64,000 nucleotides of DNA from Streptomyces sp. NBC_01016 (GCF_026341035.1 NZ_JAPEOQ010000001.1:4588001-4652000); one strand, 5' to 3'. Positions 34,591 through 42,546 are shown, numbered from the stretch's first letter. A program made the numbers and translations. The notes: generated by a model not told the origin, from the letters alone.

Positions 34591-35043
34591 TCAGTCGGGC
34601 AGCGGCCGATTCGCGACGACGTTCTTCATTACGAGCGTGGAGTTCAGGCGCTGCACTCCCGGCAGGCGCGCGAGCTGCTGGTCGTACAGCTGCTGGAAGG
34701 CGGTCAGGTCGGCGGCGGCCACCCGCAGCAGATAGTCCGGGTCGCCGAACAGGCGCTGCGCCTGCAGCACATGGGGCACCGCCGCCACCGCCTCCTCGAA
34801 CGAGGCGACGGTGTCCCGGTCCTCCCAGCCCAGAGTGACGAAGACCAGCGCCTCGAAGTCCAGGCCGAGGGCGGACGGGTCGACGACGGCGCGGTAGCCG
34901 CGGATCGCCCCCGAGCGTTCGAGATCGCGCAGGCGGCGGTGGCAGGGCGAGACGCTCAGCTTCACGCGTGCGGCCAGCTCGGTGATGGTGAGACGGCCGT
35001 CCATCTGCAGCTCGGTAAGAATTTTCCGGTCCATGGCATCCAT
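34591..35043 (-). CDS. Lrp/AsnC-family regulator
   Basis: 150 residues from the ATG at 35043 (GGGAGA nine bases upstream). N-terminal helix-turn-helix (DRKILTELQMDGRLTITELAARVKLSVSPCHRRLRDLERSG) and a C-terminal RAM ligand domain (about 65-145: ALVFVTLGWEDRD, GDPDYLLRVAAADLTAFQQLYD). Such proteins sense amino acids as dimers or octamers. It faces a LysE-type exporter gene, a common pairing in which the regulator turns on export when its amino acid accumulates. Confidence 0.9.
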   Translation of the reverse strand: MDAMDRKILTELQMDGRLTITELAARVKLSVSPCHRRLRDLERSGAIRGYRAVVDPSALGLDFEALVFVTLGWEDRDTVASFEEAVAAVPHVLQAQRLFGDPDYLLRVAAADLTAFQQLYDQQLARLPGVQRLNSTLVMKNVVANRPLPD

Positions 35044-35061
35044 GAAGAAGATTCTCCCTCA

Positions 35062-35107
35062 GATCCGCCGGTGGCGGGGGAAAGAAGGGAACACCTTCGG
35101 GCGGATC
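35062..35107. promoter_or_regulatory. 8-bp inverted repeat between lrp-like and lysE-like genes
   Basis: GATCCGCC (35062-35069) and GGCGGATC (35100-35107) are exact reverse complements 30 bases apart, in the 113-base divergent region. Widely spaced dyads suit Lrp-type binding, but this is only positional evidence. Confidence 0.4.
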
Positions 35108-35156
35108 CGGCCTAGCCTTCCTCGCGTACAACTGCACGTGAGAGGGATCGACACAC

Positions 35157-35771
35157 ATGGACACGACCACACTGGCGGCATTTCTGGCCGTGGACCTCCT
35201 GCTGGTGTTCACGCCGGGCGCGGACTGGGCCTACGCGATCGCGGCCGGACTGCGGGACCGCTCGGTCGTCCCGGCGGTGGCCGGGCTGATAACCGGCTAC
35301 GTGGGATACACACTGCTCGCCGTCGCGGGCCTGGCGGTGCTCGTGGCGAGTTCGGCGACCCTGCTCACGGCGCTGACCGTCGCCGGGGCCGGATACCTGG
35401 TGTGGCTCGGCTGCAACGTGCTGCGGCAGCCCGCCGTGCTGAGCGCCGGCGAAGAGCCCGTCGGCGCCTCCCGCCGCCAGGTCATGCTCAAGGGCATCGG
35501 CATCAGCGGCCTCAACCCGAAGGCGCTGCTGCTGTACCTCTCCCTCTTCCCGCAGTTCATCCACCCGGCGACGGGCTGGCCGGTGGCCGTGCAGACGGGC
35601 GTCCTCGGCACCCTCCACATGACCGCTTGCGCCGTCGTCTACCTCGGTGTCGGTGTGCTGGCGCGCACCGTCTTGAAGACACGTCCTTCGGCGGCGCGGG
35701 CCGTGACCCGGGTCTCCGGGGTCATGATGATCGCGATCGGTGGTTTCCTGTTGGCGGAGCAGTTGGCGTAG
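35157..35771 (+). CDS. LysE-family exporter
   Basis: 204 residues with six hydrophobic segments and the family start LAVDLLLVFTPGADWAYAIAAGLRDR, then GYLVWLGCNVLRQP near residue 85 and GLNPKALLLYLSLFPQFIHP near residue 120. LysE/RhtB proteins export amino acids or related metabolites using the proton gradient. Probably regulated by the divergent Lrp-type protein. The thioesterase and GNAT genes follow closely on the same strand and may be in the same transcript. Confidence 0.9.
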   Translation: MDTTTLAAFLAVDLLLVFTPGADWAYAIAAGLRDRSVVPAVAGLITGYVGYTLLAVAGLAVLVASSATLLTALTVAGAGYLVWLGCNVLRQPAVLSAGEEPVGASRRQVMLKGIGISGLNPKALLLYLSLFPQFIHPATGWPVAVQTGVLGTLHMTACAVVYLGVGVLARTVLKTRPSAARAVTRVSGVMMIAIGGFLLAEQLA

Positions 35772-35791
35772 ACGGAGTCCGAGGAGCGCGT

Positions 35792-36244
35792 GTGAACGAC
35801 GAGATGGACCGGATGCAGGCGATACAGGCCCGCATCCGCAAGAGCTTCGACCGACAGGGCCTGATGGCACATCTGGGCGCCCAACTCACCGAGGTCGCCG
35901 AGGGGCGGGTGCACATCGTGCTGCCGAGCAGGCCCGAACTCACCCAGCAGCACGGCTACTTCCATGCGGGCGCCACCAGCTCGATCGCCGACAGCGCCGG
36001 CGGCTACGCGGCGTACACGCTGTTCCCCGAGGACACCGAGGTCCTCACCGTCGAGTACAAGATCAACCTGCTCGCCCCGGCCGTCGGCGACCACCTCGAG
36101 GCCGTCGGCACCGTACTGAAGCCGGGACGCACCCTGACGGTGTGCCAACTGGAGGTGTTCGGGGTGCAGGGCGACCGGCGCAAGCTGGTGGCGAACGGGC
36201 AGCAGACCCTGATCCGCGTGGACAGTGCGGCGGCGAGCAGATGA
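35792..36244 (+). CDS. PaaI-type hotdog-fold thioesterase
   Basis: 150 residues from the GTG at 35792 with GAGGAG five bases upstream. The hotdog helix and active-site loop HGYFHAGATSSIADSAGGYAA (read as HGYFHAGATSSIADSAG) near residue 52 and the strand VLTVEYKINLLAPA near residue 80 fit the PaaI/YdiI group that hydrolyses aryl- or acyl-CoA esters. It starts 20 bases after the LysE stop and overlaps the next GNAT gene by four bases (36241-36244). Confidence 0.88.
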   Translation: MNDEMDRMQAIQARIRKSFDRQGLMAHLGAQLTEVAEGRVHIVLPSRPELTQQHGYFHAGATSSIADSAGGYAAYTLFPEDTEVLTVEYKINLLAPAVGDHLEAVGTVLKPGRTLTVCQLEVFGVQGDRRKLVANGQQTLIRVDSAAASR

Positions 36245-36750
36245 GCGAGCGGATGAGCGAGAAGATGTCCACCTTCACCACCGGACGGCTGGCCATGCTG
36301 CCGCTGCGTGTCGAGCACGCCGAGGAGATGGTCGACGTGCTCGCAGATCCGGCCCTGCACACCTTCATCGGCGGCACACCGGACACGGTCGAGGAACTGC
36401 GGGCGCGCTACCGGCGGATGCTCGCGGGCTCGCCCGACCCGGCCGTCACCTGGCTCAACTGGGTGGTCCAACTCCGGGACGAGGAGCGCCTGGTGGGCAC
36501 GGTCCAGGCGACCGTCGGAGGCGGCGTCGCGGAGATCGCCTGGGTCGTGGGCACGCGGTGGCAGGGGCGCGGCTTCGCCACCGAGGCCGCGCGAGGGCTC
36601 GTCGCGTGGCTCGGGGAGCAGGGCGTCGGGACGCTCGTCGCCCACATCCACCCCGAGCACCACGCATCCGCCGCCGTCGCCACCGCCTGCGGGCTCGCGC
36701 CCACGGACGAGTGGAACGACGGCGAAGTGATGTGGCGGCTCAGCAGGTGA
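36241..36750 (+). CDS. GNAT-family N-acetyltransferase
   Basis: 169 residues from the ATG at 36241, coupled to the thioesterase stop. The start is a slippery M-S-E-R-M-S-E-K-M-S run coded by a 12-base repeat, so ATGs at 36253 or 36265 are also possible starts. The RimJ/RimL-like fold is seen in TTGRLAMLPLRVEHAEEMV, the acetyl-CoA block VVGTRWQGRGFATEAARGLVAW near 105 and AHIHPEHHASAAVATACGL near 135. The substrate is unknown; an antibiotic- or metabolite-modifying role is possible. Confidence 0.86.
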   Translation: MSERMSEKMSTFTTGRLAMLPLRVEHAEEMVDVLADPALHTFIGGTPDTVEELRARYRRMLAGSPDPAVTWLNWVVQLRDEERLVGTVQATVGGGVAEIAWVVGTRWQGRGFATEAARGLVAWLGEQGVGTLVAHIHPEHHASAAVATACGLAPTDEWNDGEVMWRLSR

Positions 36751-36773
36751 CTCAGGTGACTCAGGCAGCTCAG
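36747..36773. repeat. 9-bp tandem repeat over convergent stops
   Basis: GTGACTCAG occurs at 36747-36755 and 36756-36764, followed by the variant GCAGCTCAG at 36765-36773. The first copy holds the stop of the GNAT gene and the last overlaps the stop of the convergent acyl-CoA dehydrogenase gene (36770). Confidence 0.75.
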
Positions 36774-37945
36774 CGGAAGGCCGGCAGGCCCGTCAGGGTC
36801 TTGCCGATCACCAGCGAGTGGACCTCGCTCGTGCCCTCGTAAGTGAGCACGGACTCCAGGTTGTTGGCGTGCCGCATCACCGGGTATTCGAGGGTGATTC
36901 CGTTGGCGCCGAGGATGGTGCGGCACTCGCGGGCGATCTGGATGGCCTCGCGCACGTTGTTGAGCTTGCCGACGCTGATCTGCTCCGGTGTGCCGCGGCC
37001 CTCGTCCTTGAGCCGGCCGAGGCGCAGCGCGAGCAGCATGCCCTTGTCGAGTTCGAGGGCCATGTCGGCGAGCTTCTGCTGCGTCAGCTGGTACGAGGCC
37101 AGGGGGCGCTCGAAGACCGTCCGGTCACCGGCGTAGGAGATCGCCGCTTCCAGACAGTCGCGGGCGGCGCCGAGCGCGCCGAACACGATGCCGAAGCGGG
37201 CCTCGTTGAGGCAACCGAGCGGGCCGGAGAGACCGCGCGCGTTCGGCAGCATGGCGTCGGCGGGCAGCCGTACGTCCTCCAGGACCAGCTCGCTGGTGAC
37301 GCTGGCGCGCAGGGACAGCTTGCGCTTGATCTCCGGAGCCGAGAAGCCGGGCGCACCCGCCGGGACGAGGAAGCCGCGCACGCCCTCTTCGGTGCGGGCC
37401 CAGACGACGGCGATGTCCGCCACCGAACCGTTCGTGATCCACATCTTGGCGCCGTTGAGGACCCAGTCCTTGCCGTCGCGCTTGGCGTTCGTGCGCATCG
37501 AGCCGGGGTCGGAGCCCGCGTCCGGCTCGGTGAGGCCGAAGCAGCCGATCTTCTCGCCCGCCGCCATGCCCGGCAGCCACTGCTGCTTCTGCTCCTCGGA
37601 GCCGTACTTCCAGATCGCGTACATCGCGAGCGAGCCCTGCACCGAGACCAGGCTGCGCAGACCCGAGTCCACCGCCTCCAGCTCCATGCACGCGAGCCCG
37701 TACGAGACGGCGCTGGTGCCCGCGCAACCGTAGCCCTCCAGGTGCATGCCGAGGACGCCGAGACCGCCCAGTTCGCGGGCGAGCTCGCGGGCCGGGATGG
37801 CGCCGTTCTCGAACCACTCGGCCACCTTCGGGCGCAGCTCGCGCTCGCCCATGGTGCGCACGGTGTCGCGGATGGCGCGCTCCTCGTCGCTCAACATGCC
37901 GTCGATGTCGACGAGTTCGAAGGGGTGGAGGGGGGCTGAGGGCAT
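36770..37945 (-). CDS. Acyl-CoA dehydrogenase, glutaryl-CoA-dehydrogenase-like
   Basis: 391 residues from the ATG at 37945 with AAGGAG upstream, the usual length of glutaryl-CoA dehydrogenase. Seen are CFGLTEPDAGSDPGSMRT (FAD/substrate loop, about 130), KMWITNGSVADIAVVWAR (about 165) and the C-terminal ANNLESVLTYEGTSEVHSLV with the catalytic Glu in Y-E-G-T. It would oxidise and decarboxylate glutaryl-CoA to crotonyl-CoA, passing electrons to ETF. The divergent CoA-transferase gene would make the glutaryl-CoA, which supports this over a general acyl-CoA dehydrogenase. Both probably respond to the GntR protein through TTGGATCCAA (38000-38009). Confidence 0.85.
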   Translation of the reverse strand: MPSAPLHPFELVDIDGMLSDEERAIRDTVRTMGERELRPKVAEWFENGAIPARELARELGGLGVLGMHLEGYGCAGTSAVSYGLACMELEAVDSGLRSLVSVQGSLAMYAIWKYGSEEQKQQWLPGMAAGEKIGCFGLTEPDAGSDPGSMRTNAKRDGKDWVLNGAKMWITNGSVADIAVVWARTEEGVRGFLVPAGAPGFSAPEIKRKLSLRASVTSELVLEDVRLPADAMLPNARGLSGPLGCLNEARFGIVFGALGAARDCLEAAISYAGDRTVFERPLASYQLTQQKLADMALELDKGMLLALRLGRLKDEGRGTPEQISVGKLNNVREAIQIARECRTILGANGITLEYPVMRHANNLESVLTYEGTSEVHSLVIGKTLTGLPAFR

Positions 37946-37999
37946 CGCGGACTCCTTGGCTGCGTGGCCGGTCGGCGCTAGGGTGACGGATATCGGATT

Positions 38000-38009
38000 T
38001 TGGATCCAA
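38000..38009. promoter_or_regulatory. Palindrome TTGGATCCAA in the divergent promoter
   Basis: A perfect 10-base palindrome in an AT-rich island between the acyl-CoA dehydrogenase (start 37945) and CoA-transferase (start 38066) genes. Compact GATC-centred dyads of this type suit FCD-type GntR regulators, and such a regulator gene follows the CoA-transferase gene. Confidence 0.6.
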
Positions 38010-38065
38010 CTTTCTTTACGTCTCGGATCGTAGCCGCACGCCCACCGCTTGCCAAGGAGAGTCGT

Positions 38066-39286
38066 ATGCGGGCCACCACCAGCCCGGCCGCCGAGCCGGC
38101 CGCCCAGGGCGCCCTCGCAGGGCTCGTCGTCGCCGACTTCGGCCGGGTCCTCGCGGCCCCGTACCTGACGATGCTCCTCGCCGACCTCGGCGCGGAGGTC
38201 ATCAAGGTCGAGCGCCCCGGAGCCGGCGACGAGACCCGCTCCTGGGGGCCGCCCTTCGCCGACGGCGAGGCCACCTACTTCCTCGGGGTCAACCGCAACA
38301 AGCGCTCCGTCGCCCTCGACCTGACCGAGGAGTCCGGTCGCGAGGCCGCCCGCGCCATCGCCGCCCGCGCCGACGTCCTCGTCGAGAACTTCCGGCCCGG
38401 CACCATGGACCGACTCGGCCTCGGCTACGAGGAGTTGAGCGCGCTCAACCCCGGCCTCGTGTACTGCTCGGTCACCGGATTCGGCTCCGCCGAGGGCGCC
38501 GCGCTGCCCGGCTACGACCTCCTGGTGCAGGCCATGGGTGGACTCATGAGTGTCACCGGGGAGCCGGGCGGCCAGGGCACCAAGGCCGGTGTCGCGCTCG
38601 TCGATGTCATCACGGGGATGCACGCGGGGCTCGGTGTCATGGCGGCGCTGCGACACCGCGACGCCACCGGCGAGGGGCAGAAGGTGGAGGTCTCCCTGCT
38701 CACCTCGCTGCTCTCGGCGCTCACCAACCAGGCCTCCGCGCACGTCGCCGGGGGAGTGGTGCCGCGCGCGATGGGCAACAAGCACCCGAGCATCGCCCCG
38801 TACGAGGTCCTCGACGCCAAGGACCGGCCGCTCGCGCTCGCCGTCGGCAACGACCGCCAATTCGGCGCGCTGTGCGCCGAATTGGGGGTGCCGGGCCTCG
38901 CCGAGGACCCGCGCTTCGCGAGCAACACCGCGCGCGTGGCCCACCGGGAGGAACTCCTGGCCGAACTCACCGAGCGGCTGCGCGAGCGCGGGGCCGACGA
39001 GTGGTTCGAGACACTGACCGCCGTCGGCGTGCCCTGCGGCCCGATCAACGACCTCGGGGAGGCCTTCGCCTTCGCGGAACGGCTCGGCCTCGACCCCCGC
39101 GTACACATCGACGACCCGAACCGCGAGGCCCCCGCTGCCCAGGTCGCCAACCCCATCCGGCTGAGCGCCGCCCCCGCCGCGTACATCACGGCGCCGCCGC
39201 GGCTCGGCGAGCACACCGAGCAGATCCTCGCCGAGCTGGGGCTTTCCGCCGCCGACGAGGCGGGCGATGTCAGTGCGGCTCCGTAG
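38066..39286 (+). CDS. CaiB/BaiF family III CoA-transferase
   Basis: 406 residues from the ATG at 38066, with AAGGAGA five bases upstream. Family signatures are VVADFGRVLAAPYLTMLLADLGAEVIKVE, the NRNKRSVALDL block and the catalytic Asp in PGYDLLVQAMGG at about residue 151. Such enzymes move CoA from one acid to another without ATP through an aspartyl-CoA intermediate. Paired with a glutaryl-CoA dehydrogenase-like gene it resembles the succinate/hydroxymethylglutarate:glutarate CoA-transferase partnership, so glutarate activation is the best guess. The GntR gene follows by 57 bases. Confidence 0.88.
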   Translation: MRATTSPAAEPAAQGALAGLVVADFGRVLAAPYLTMLLADLGAEVIKVERPGAGDETRSWGPPFADGEATYFLGVNRNKRSVALDLTEESGREAARAIAARADVLVENFRPGTMDRLGLGYEELSALNPGLVYCSVTGFGSAEGAALPGYDLLVQAMGGLMSVTGEPGGQGTKAGVALVDVITGMHAGLGVMAALRHRDATGEGQKVEVSLLTSLLSALTNQASAHVAGGVVPRAMGNKHPSIAPYEVLDAKDRPLALAVGNDRQFGALCAELGVPGLAEDPRFASNTARVAHREELLAELTERLRERGADEWFETLTAVGVPCGPINDLGEAFAFAERLGLDPRVHIDDPNREAPAAQVANPIRLSAAPAAYITAPPRLGEHTEQILAELGLSAADEAGDVSAAP

Positions 39287-39343
39287 GATGGGCGCCGTTC
39301 ACCACGTGCTGCCGACGCCCGGCAGAGAGGAAGAGGAGCCGCC

Positions 39344-40015
39344 ATGACCACGCCCGCACCGAGGCGGCGGCCCCCCACGGCGCAGCAGTTCGTGCTCGAG
39401 GAGCTGCGCCGCGCCATCACCAGCGGGGAGATCAGGCCGGGCATGCCGATCCGGCAGGACGCCCTCGCCGAGCAGCTCGGCGTGAGCCGGGTGCCGCTGC
39501 GCGAGGCGCTCAAGACGCTGGAGGGCCAGTCCCTCGTCGTGCACCACGCGCACCGTGGCTACTTCGTGGCCGAGCTGTCCCTGGCCGAGCTGCGCGAGGT
39601 GTACCGCATCCGGGAGATCCTGGAGGCCGAGGCCGTACGCGAGGCGATGCGCGGCGGCGGTGCCGTCCTCGACGCCCTGGCGGAGGCCCAGGAAGAGGTG
39701 GAGGCGCAGGCCGCCGCTGCGGATGTCGCGGCGATGGCGGCCGCCAACCGCAGATTCCACTTCGTCCTCTTCGAGGCGTCCGGCATGCACCGCCTGGTCC
39801 AGCTCATCGCGACCTTGTGGGACGCCACCGACGCCTACCGTTCCCTGTACTACGCGGACTCGACCAGCCGTACGCATGTCATCGACGAACACCGGGCGGT
39901 CCTCGACGCGTTGCGCGAGGGGCGCACGGAGGACGCGGTGCGGCTGCTCGACGGGCATCGCGAGCATGCGGTGGCCGCGCTGGAGGGGCTGCTCGGCGAG
40001 GCGGCGGGGGCGTAA
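39344..40015 (+). CDS. GntR-family regulator with FCD domain
   Basis: 223 residues, ATG with GAGGAAGAGGAG upstream. Winged helix at about 12-75 (FVLEELRRAITSGEIRPGMPIRQDALAEQLGVSRVPLREALKTLEG, read in parts) and FCD domain at about 85-215 with RRFHFVLFEASG and VIDEHRAVLDALR carrying the metal-binding histidines. It most likely represses the CoA-transferase/acyl-CoA dehydrogenase pair through TTGGATCCAA and is released by glutarate or its CoA ester; the ligand is inferred from context. Confidence 0.87.
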   Translation: MTTPAPRRRPPTAQQFVLEELRRAITSGEIRPGMPIRQDALAEQLGVSRVPLREALKTLEGQSLVVHHAHRGYFVAELSLAELREVYRIREILEAEAVREAMRGGGAVLDALAEAQEEVEAQAAAADVAAMAAANRRFHFVLFEASGMHRLVQLIATLWDATDAYRSLYYADSTSRTHVIDEHRAVLDALREGRTEDAVRLLDGHREHAVAALEGLLGEAAGA

Positions 40016-40182
40016 ATCGGTGGAGCGCGCGGTCCGGACGGCCTAGGTTGACCGGGTCCACCCCCGCGTGCAGAACGAGGTGTGCTTGATGACGGTCCGA
40101 GCAACGGCGGCCGACTCCGGTCGTCTGTCCCTCCCGGAAGCCCTGACCTCATCGCACGTCTCGAACGTAAGGAACACCCCTC

Positions 40183-40929
40183 GTGGATCTGCCGCGCATC
40201 TTCACCGTTCGCGAAAGTAGCCACCGCATCCACAACCCGTTCACCCCGGGCAAGCTCGCCGCCCTGGGCCGGGCGCTGCACCTGGCGCCCGGGACCCGGA
40301 TGCTCGACCTCGCCAGCGGTTCCGGCGAGATGCTGTGCACCTGGGCCCGCGACCATCACGTCACCGGGACCGGAGTGGACATCAGCACGGTGTTCACCGA
40401 GAAGGCCCGCGCCCGCGCCGCCGAACTCGGTGTCGCCGACCGGGTCGCCTTCGTCCACGGCGACGCCTCCGGGTACGTCGCGGACGAGCCGGTCGATCTC
40501 GCCGCGTGCGTCGGGGCGACCTGGATCGGGAACGGCGTGGCCGGCACGGTCGACCTCCTCGCCAAGAGCCTGCGCCCCGGCGGCCTGATGCTCATCGGCG
40601 AGCCGTACTGGCGCCGTGAGGTGCCCGACGAGGACACCGCCAGGGCCTGCCACGCCGGCGGCAAGGACGACTTCCTGCCGCTGCCGGAGCTGATCGAGCG
40701 CTTCGGCGGGCTCGGGTACGACATCGTGGAAATGATGCTGGCCGACCAGGACAGCTGGGACCGGTACCAGGCGGCTCAGTGGCTCAACCTCCGCCGCTGG
40801 CTCGACGGGAACCCCGAGGACGAGCTGGCCGCCGAGGTACGGGCCGAGCTCACCACCGGTCCCGCCCGCTACGCGCGGTACCAGCGCGAATATCTCGGCT
40901 GGGGAGTCTTCGCGCTGATGGCGCGCTGA
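40183..40929 (+). CDS. SAM-dependent class I methyltransferase
   Basis: 248 residues from the GTG at 40183 (AAGGA nine bases upstream). The SAM-binding motif I MLDLASGSGEMLCTWA lies at about 46-61, followed by TGTGVDISTVF, DRVAFVHGDASGY and the post-motif LAKSLRPGGLMLIGEPYWR. It belongs to the UbiE/ubiquinone-like small-molecule methyltransferase group; the acceptor is unknown. The 167 bases upstream (40016-40182) contain a 43-codon open frame from 40089 with no recognisable product, which is not called. A strong terminator follows. Confidence 0.87.
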   Translation: MDLPRIFTVRESSHRIHNPFTPGKLAALGRALHLAPGTRMLDLASGSGEMLCTWARDHHVTGTGVDISTVFTEKARARAAELGVADRVAFVHGDASGYVADEPVDLAACVGATWIGNGVAGTVDLLAKSLRPGGLMLIGEPYWRREVPDEDTARACHAGGKDDFLPLPELIERFGGLGYDIVEMMLADQDSWDRYQAAQWLNLRRWLDGNPEDELAAEVRAELTTGPARYARYQREYLGWGVFALMAR

Positions 40930-40963
40930 CGGTCACACGAGACGCGTTGACGGTCACACGAGA
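40927..40963. repeat. 16-bp tandem duplication over a stop codon
   Basis: TGACGGTCACACGAGA at 40927-40942 recurs at 40948-40963. The first copy starts with the methyltransferase stop codon. Confidence 0.85.
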
Positions 40964-41002
40964 GCGGGTCCGGGGAGCACGCTGTGCGCTCCCCGGACCC
41001 GC
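40964..41002. terminator. Strong hairpin terminator
   Basis: GCGGGTCCGGGGAGC (40964-40978) and GCTCCCCGGACCCGC (40988-41002) form a perfect 15-base stem with a 9-base loop. It serves the methyltransferase gene and, on the other strand, the thiosulfate transporter gene, whose stop is at 41025. Confidence 0.92.
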
Positions 41003-41024
41003 ATGTCTTCGATGCCCTACGAGG

Positions 41025-42305
41025 TCAGCAGACGCTGTCCGACGGCTTCGGGTTGCCGAGGCCGAAGACCGGGCGCAGCCGCAGGCCCGCCCACGTGCCG
41101 AGGATGGCGACGGCGCCCCAGATCCAGCCGTGCAGCGAACCGGAGACGATGCCCGCGAGGTACGCGCCGATGTTGCAGCCGCCCGCGAGGCGCGCGCCGA
41201 TCCCCATCAGGATGCCGCCGACGACCGCGGCGACCGCCGTACGGGCGGGGATGCCGCGGTGCAGCTTCCACACGCCGCCCGCCGCGGCGGCGACCGCCGC
41301 GCCGACCATGATGCCGATGTCGGTGAGGCTCGTCTTGTCGGCGAGCACCGGTCCCGCCAGCTGGGCGGAGTTGCCGGGCTGCTGCCAGAACGCCCACGTC
41401 TCGGGGGACCCGCCGAGCGCGCCCACCACCTTCGAGCCCCACAGCGCGAACGCGCTCGTCACGCCCCACGCGCCGCCGGACACCAGCAGCACACCCGCGC
41501 CGAGCACCGCGAGCACGATGGCGCCCGCCGCCAGCGGCCAGGAGCCACGGACCGTACGGAGCAGCGTGCCCTTCGCCGACGGCGGAGTGCCGACCGGCGG
41601 GGGATTGCGGCGGGCCTGCACGGCGCGCGCGATGAACCAGATCGCGGCGAGCGCGACGATGGTGATCGCCCAGGAGCCGAACCAGCCGACGTGGTCGGAC
41701 AGCAGGTACGGGTCGAGCGCCGGCAGATCGCTCCAGAGCCCGAACTGCCAGGCGGCGAGGGTGGAACCGACGATGAACCCGAAGAGCGTGAGCACGATCG
41801 AGCTCTGCCCCGAGCCGACCGCGAACAGGGTTCCGGACGCGCAGGCGCCACCGAGCTGCATGCCGATCGCGAACAGGAACGAGCCCACGATGAGGCCGAT
41901 ACCGATCGGTCCCGCACTGGGCGCGGGCACCGAACCGAACAGCCCGCTGCCGGTGCCGATGATCAGCGCGAAGAGCGTCGCCGTCGTGCCGAGCAGCAGG
42001 GCGTGCGCGCGCAGCCCGGTGCCGTTGCCGACGGCCACGAGCTGCCGCCAGGCGGAGGTGAACCCGAACCGCGAGTGGAACAGGGCGAACCCGAGCCCGA
42101 GCCCGAGCAGCAGCAGGACGCCCGGCTTGGCGCCGTGCGCCACGAACACGTAGGCGTCGAGAACTGCGCCGATGACCCCGGCGCCGACGAGCGGCCCCCA
42201 CCGGGTGGGCGGCGCGGACTCGGCGACCGGGGCGGGCGAGGAGGTGGGGGACGGGGCGATCAGGGCGGCGCGCGGCGGCGCCCCGGCGGGGGGAGCGGTG
42301 GTCAC
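41025..42305 (-). CDS. YeeE/YedE (TsuA)-type thiosulfate transporter
   Basis: 426 residues from the GTG at 42305 (GGAGA six bases upstream). About ten to twelve membrane segments in two related halves. The family's cysteine-containing loops are present: GMQLGGACASGTLFAVGSGQ in the first half and ARLAGGCNIGAYLAGIVSGS in the second; the cysteines guide thiosulfate in TsuA. It would import thiosulfate as a sulfur source for cysteine. It ends with an extra cysteine (SDSVC). Upstream are a 27-codon leader peptide ending LCRR and a strong hairpin, so expression is probably controlled by attenuation linked to sulfur or cysteine supply. Modest distance to the Mo genes suggests shared oxyanion handling. 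Confidence 0.88.
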   Translation of the reverse strand: MTTAPPAGAPPRAALIAPSPTSSPAPVAESAPPTRWGPLVGAGVIGAVLDAYVFVAHGAKPGVLLLLGLGLGFALFHSRFGFTSAWRQLVAVGNGTGLRAHALLLGTTATLFALIIGTGSGLFGSVPAPSAGPIGIGLIVGSFLFAIGMQLGGACASGTLFAVGSGQSSIVLTLFGFIVGSTLAAWQFGLWSDLPALDPYLLSDHVGWFGSWAITIVALAAIWFIARAVQARRNPPPVGTPPSAKGTLLRTVRGSWPLAAGAIVLAVLGAGVLLVSGGAWGVTSAFALWGSKVVGALGGSPETWAFWQQPGNSAQLAGPVLADKTSLTDIGIMVGAAVAAAAGGVWKLHRGIPARTAVAAVVGGILMGIGARLAGGCNIGAYLAGIVSGSLHGWIWGAVAILGTWAGLRLRPVFGLGNPKPSDSVC

Positions 42306-42354
42306 GGCAGGTCTCCGGCAGCTGGAGTGGGAAGGTTCGGACAGGAGGAGCTCG

Positions 42355-42373
42355 CCGCGCCGAAGCGGCGCGG
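42355..42373 (-). promoter_or_regulatory. Attenuator-like hairpin between leader peptide and thiosulfate transporter
   Basis: CCGCGCCG (42355-42362) and CGGCGCGG (42366-42373) form a perfect 8-base stem with a 3-base loop, starting 7 bases after the leader-peptide stop codon and about 50 bases before the transporter start. A ribosome halted at the end of the leader would cover its 5' side. Confidence 0.7.
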
Positions 42374-42380
42374 CAGGACG

Positions 42381-42464
42381 TCAACGACGACAGAGCGCGT
42401 CGTCGACACTCCACGTCGTGGCCGCGAAGAGCGCGAGAGCCAGGTGACGAGCGGGTCCGAACAT
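42381..42464 (-). CDS. 27-residue leader peptide upstream of the thiosulfate transporter
   Basis: A small frame from ATG 42464 to TGA 42381. The product starts MFGPARHLALAL and ends DDALCRR. It resembles the short actinobacterial leader peptides found before sulfur-assimilation genes, which carry an Arg-His pair near the start and end in an Ala/Ser-x-Cys-Arg motif. The single Cys followed by two Arg codons right before the stop would make translation sensitive to charged tRNA-Cys. A hairpin follows after 7 bases, and the thiosulfate transporter after 75. The ribosome-binding site is weak. The call rests on pattern and position; expression is not shown. Confidence 0.6.
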   Translation of the reverse strand: MFGPARHLALALFAATTWSVDDALCRR

Positions 42465-42502
42465 GTGCGCCACTTTAGGGTTTCCGCCGGATTCCGTGGG
42501 AG

Positions 42503-42536
42503 CGCGTCTCACATCGCGGGCGCGACATGAGACGCG
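42503..42536 (-). terminator. Hairpin downstream of the di-Mop gene
   Basis: CGCGTCTCA (42503-42511) pairs with TGAGACGCG (42528-42536); inside, TCGC and GCGA pair around GGGC after a small internal loop. It lies 10 bases after the stop of the molybdate-binding gene on the minus strand and separates it from the leader-peptide transcript. Confidence 0.75.
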
Positions 42537-42546
42537 AGCGGGTCCC

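Noticed and set aside
40089..40220. 43-codon frame upstream of the methyltransferase
   Set aside because: No recognisable product, no good ribosome-binding site, and it overlaps the methyltransferase start; leader-peptide features are absent.
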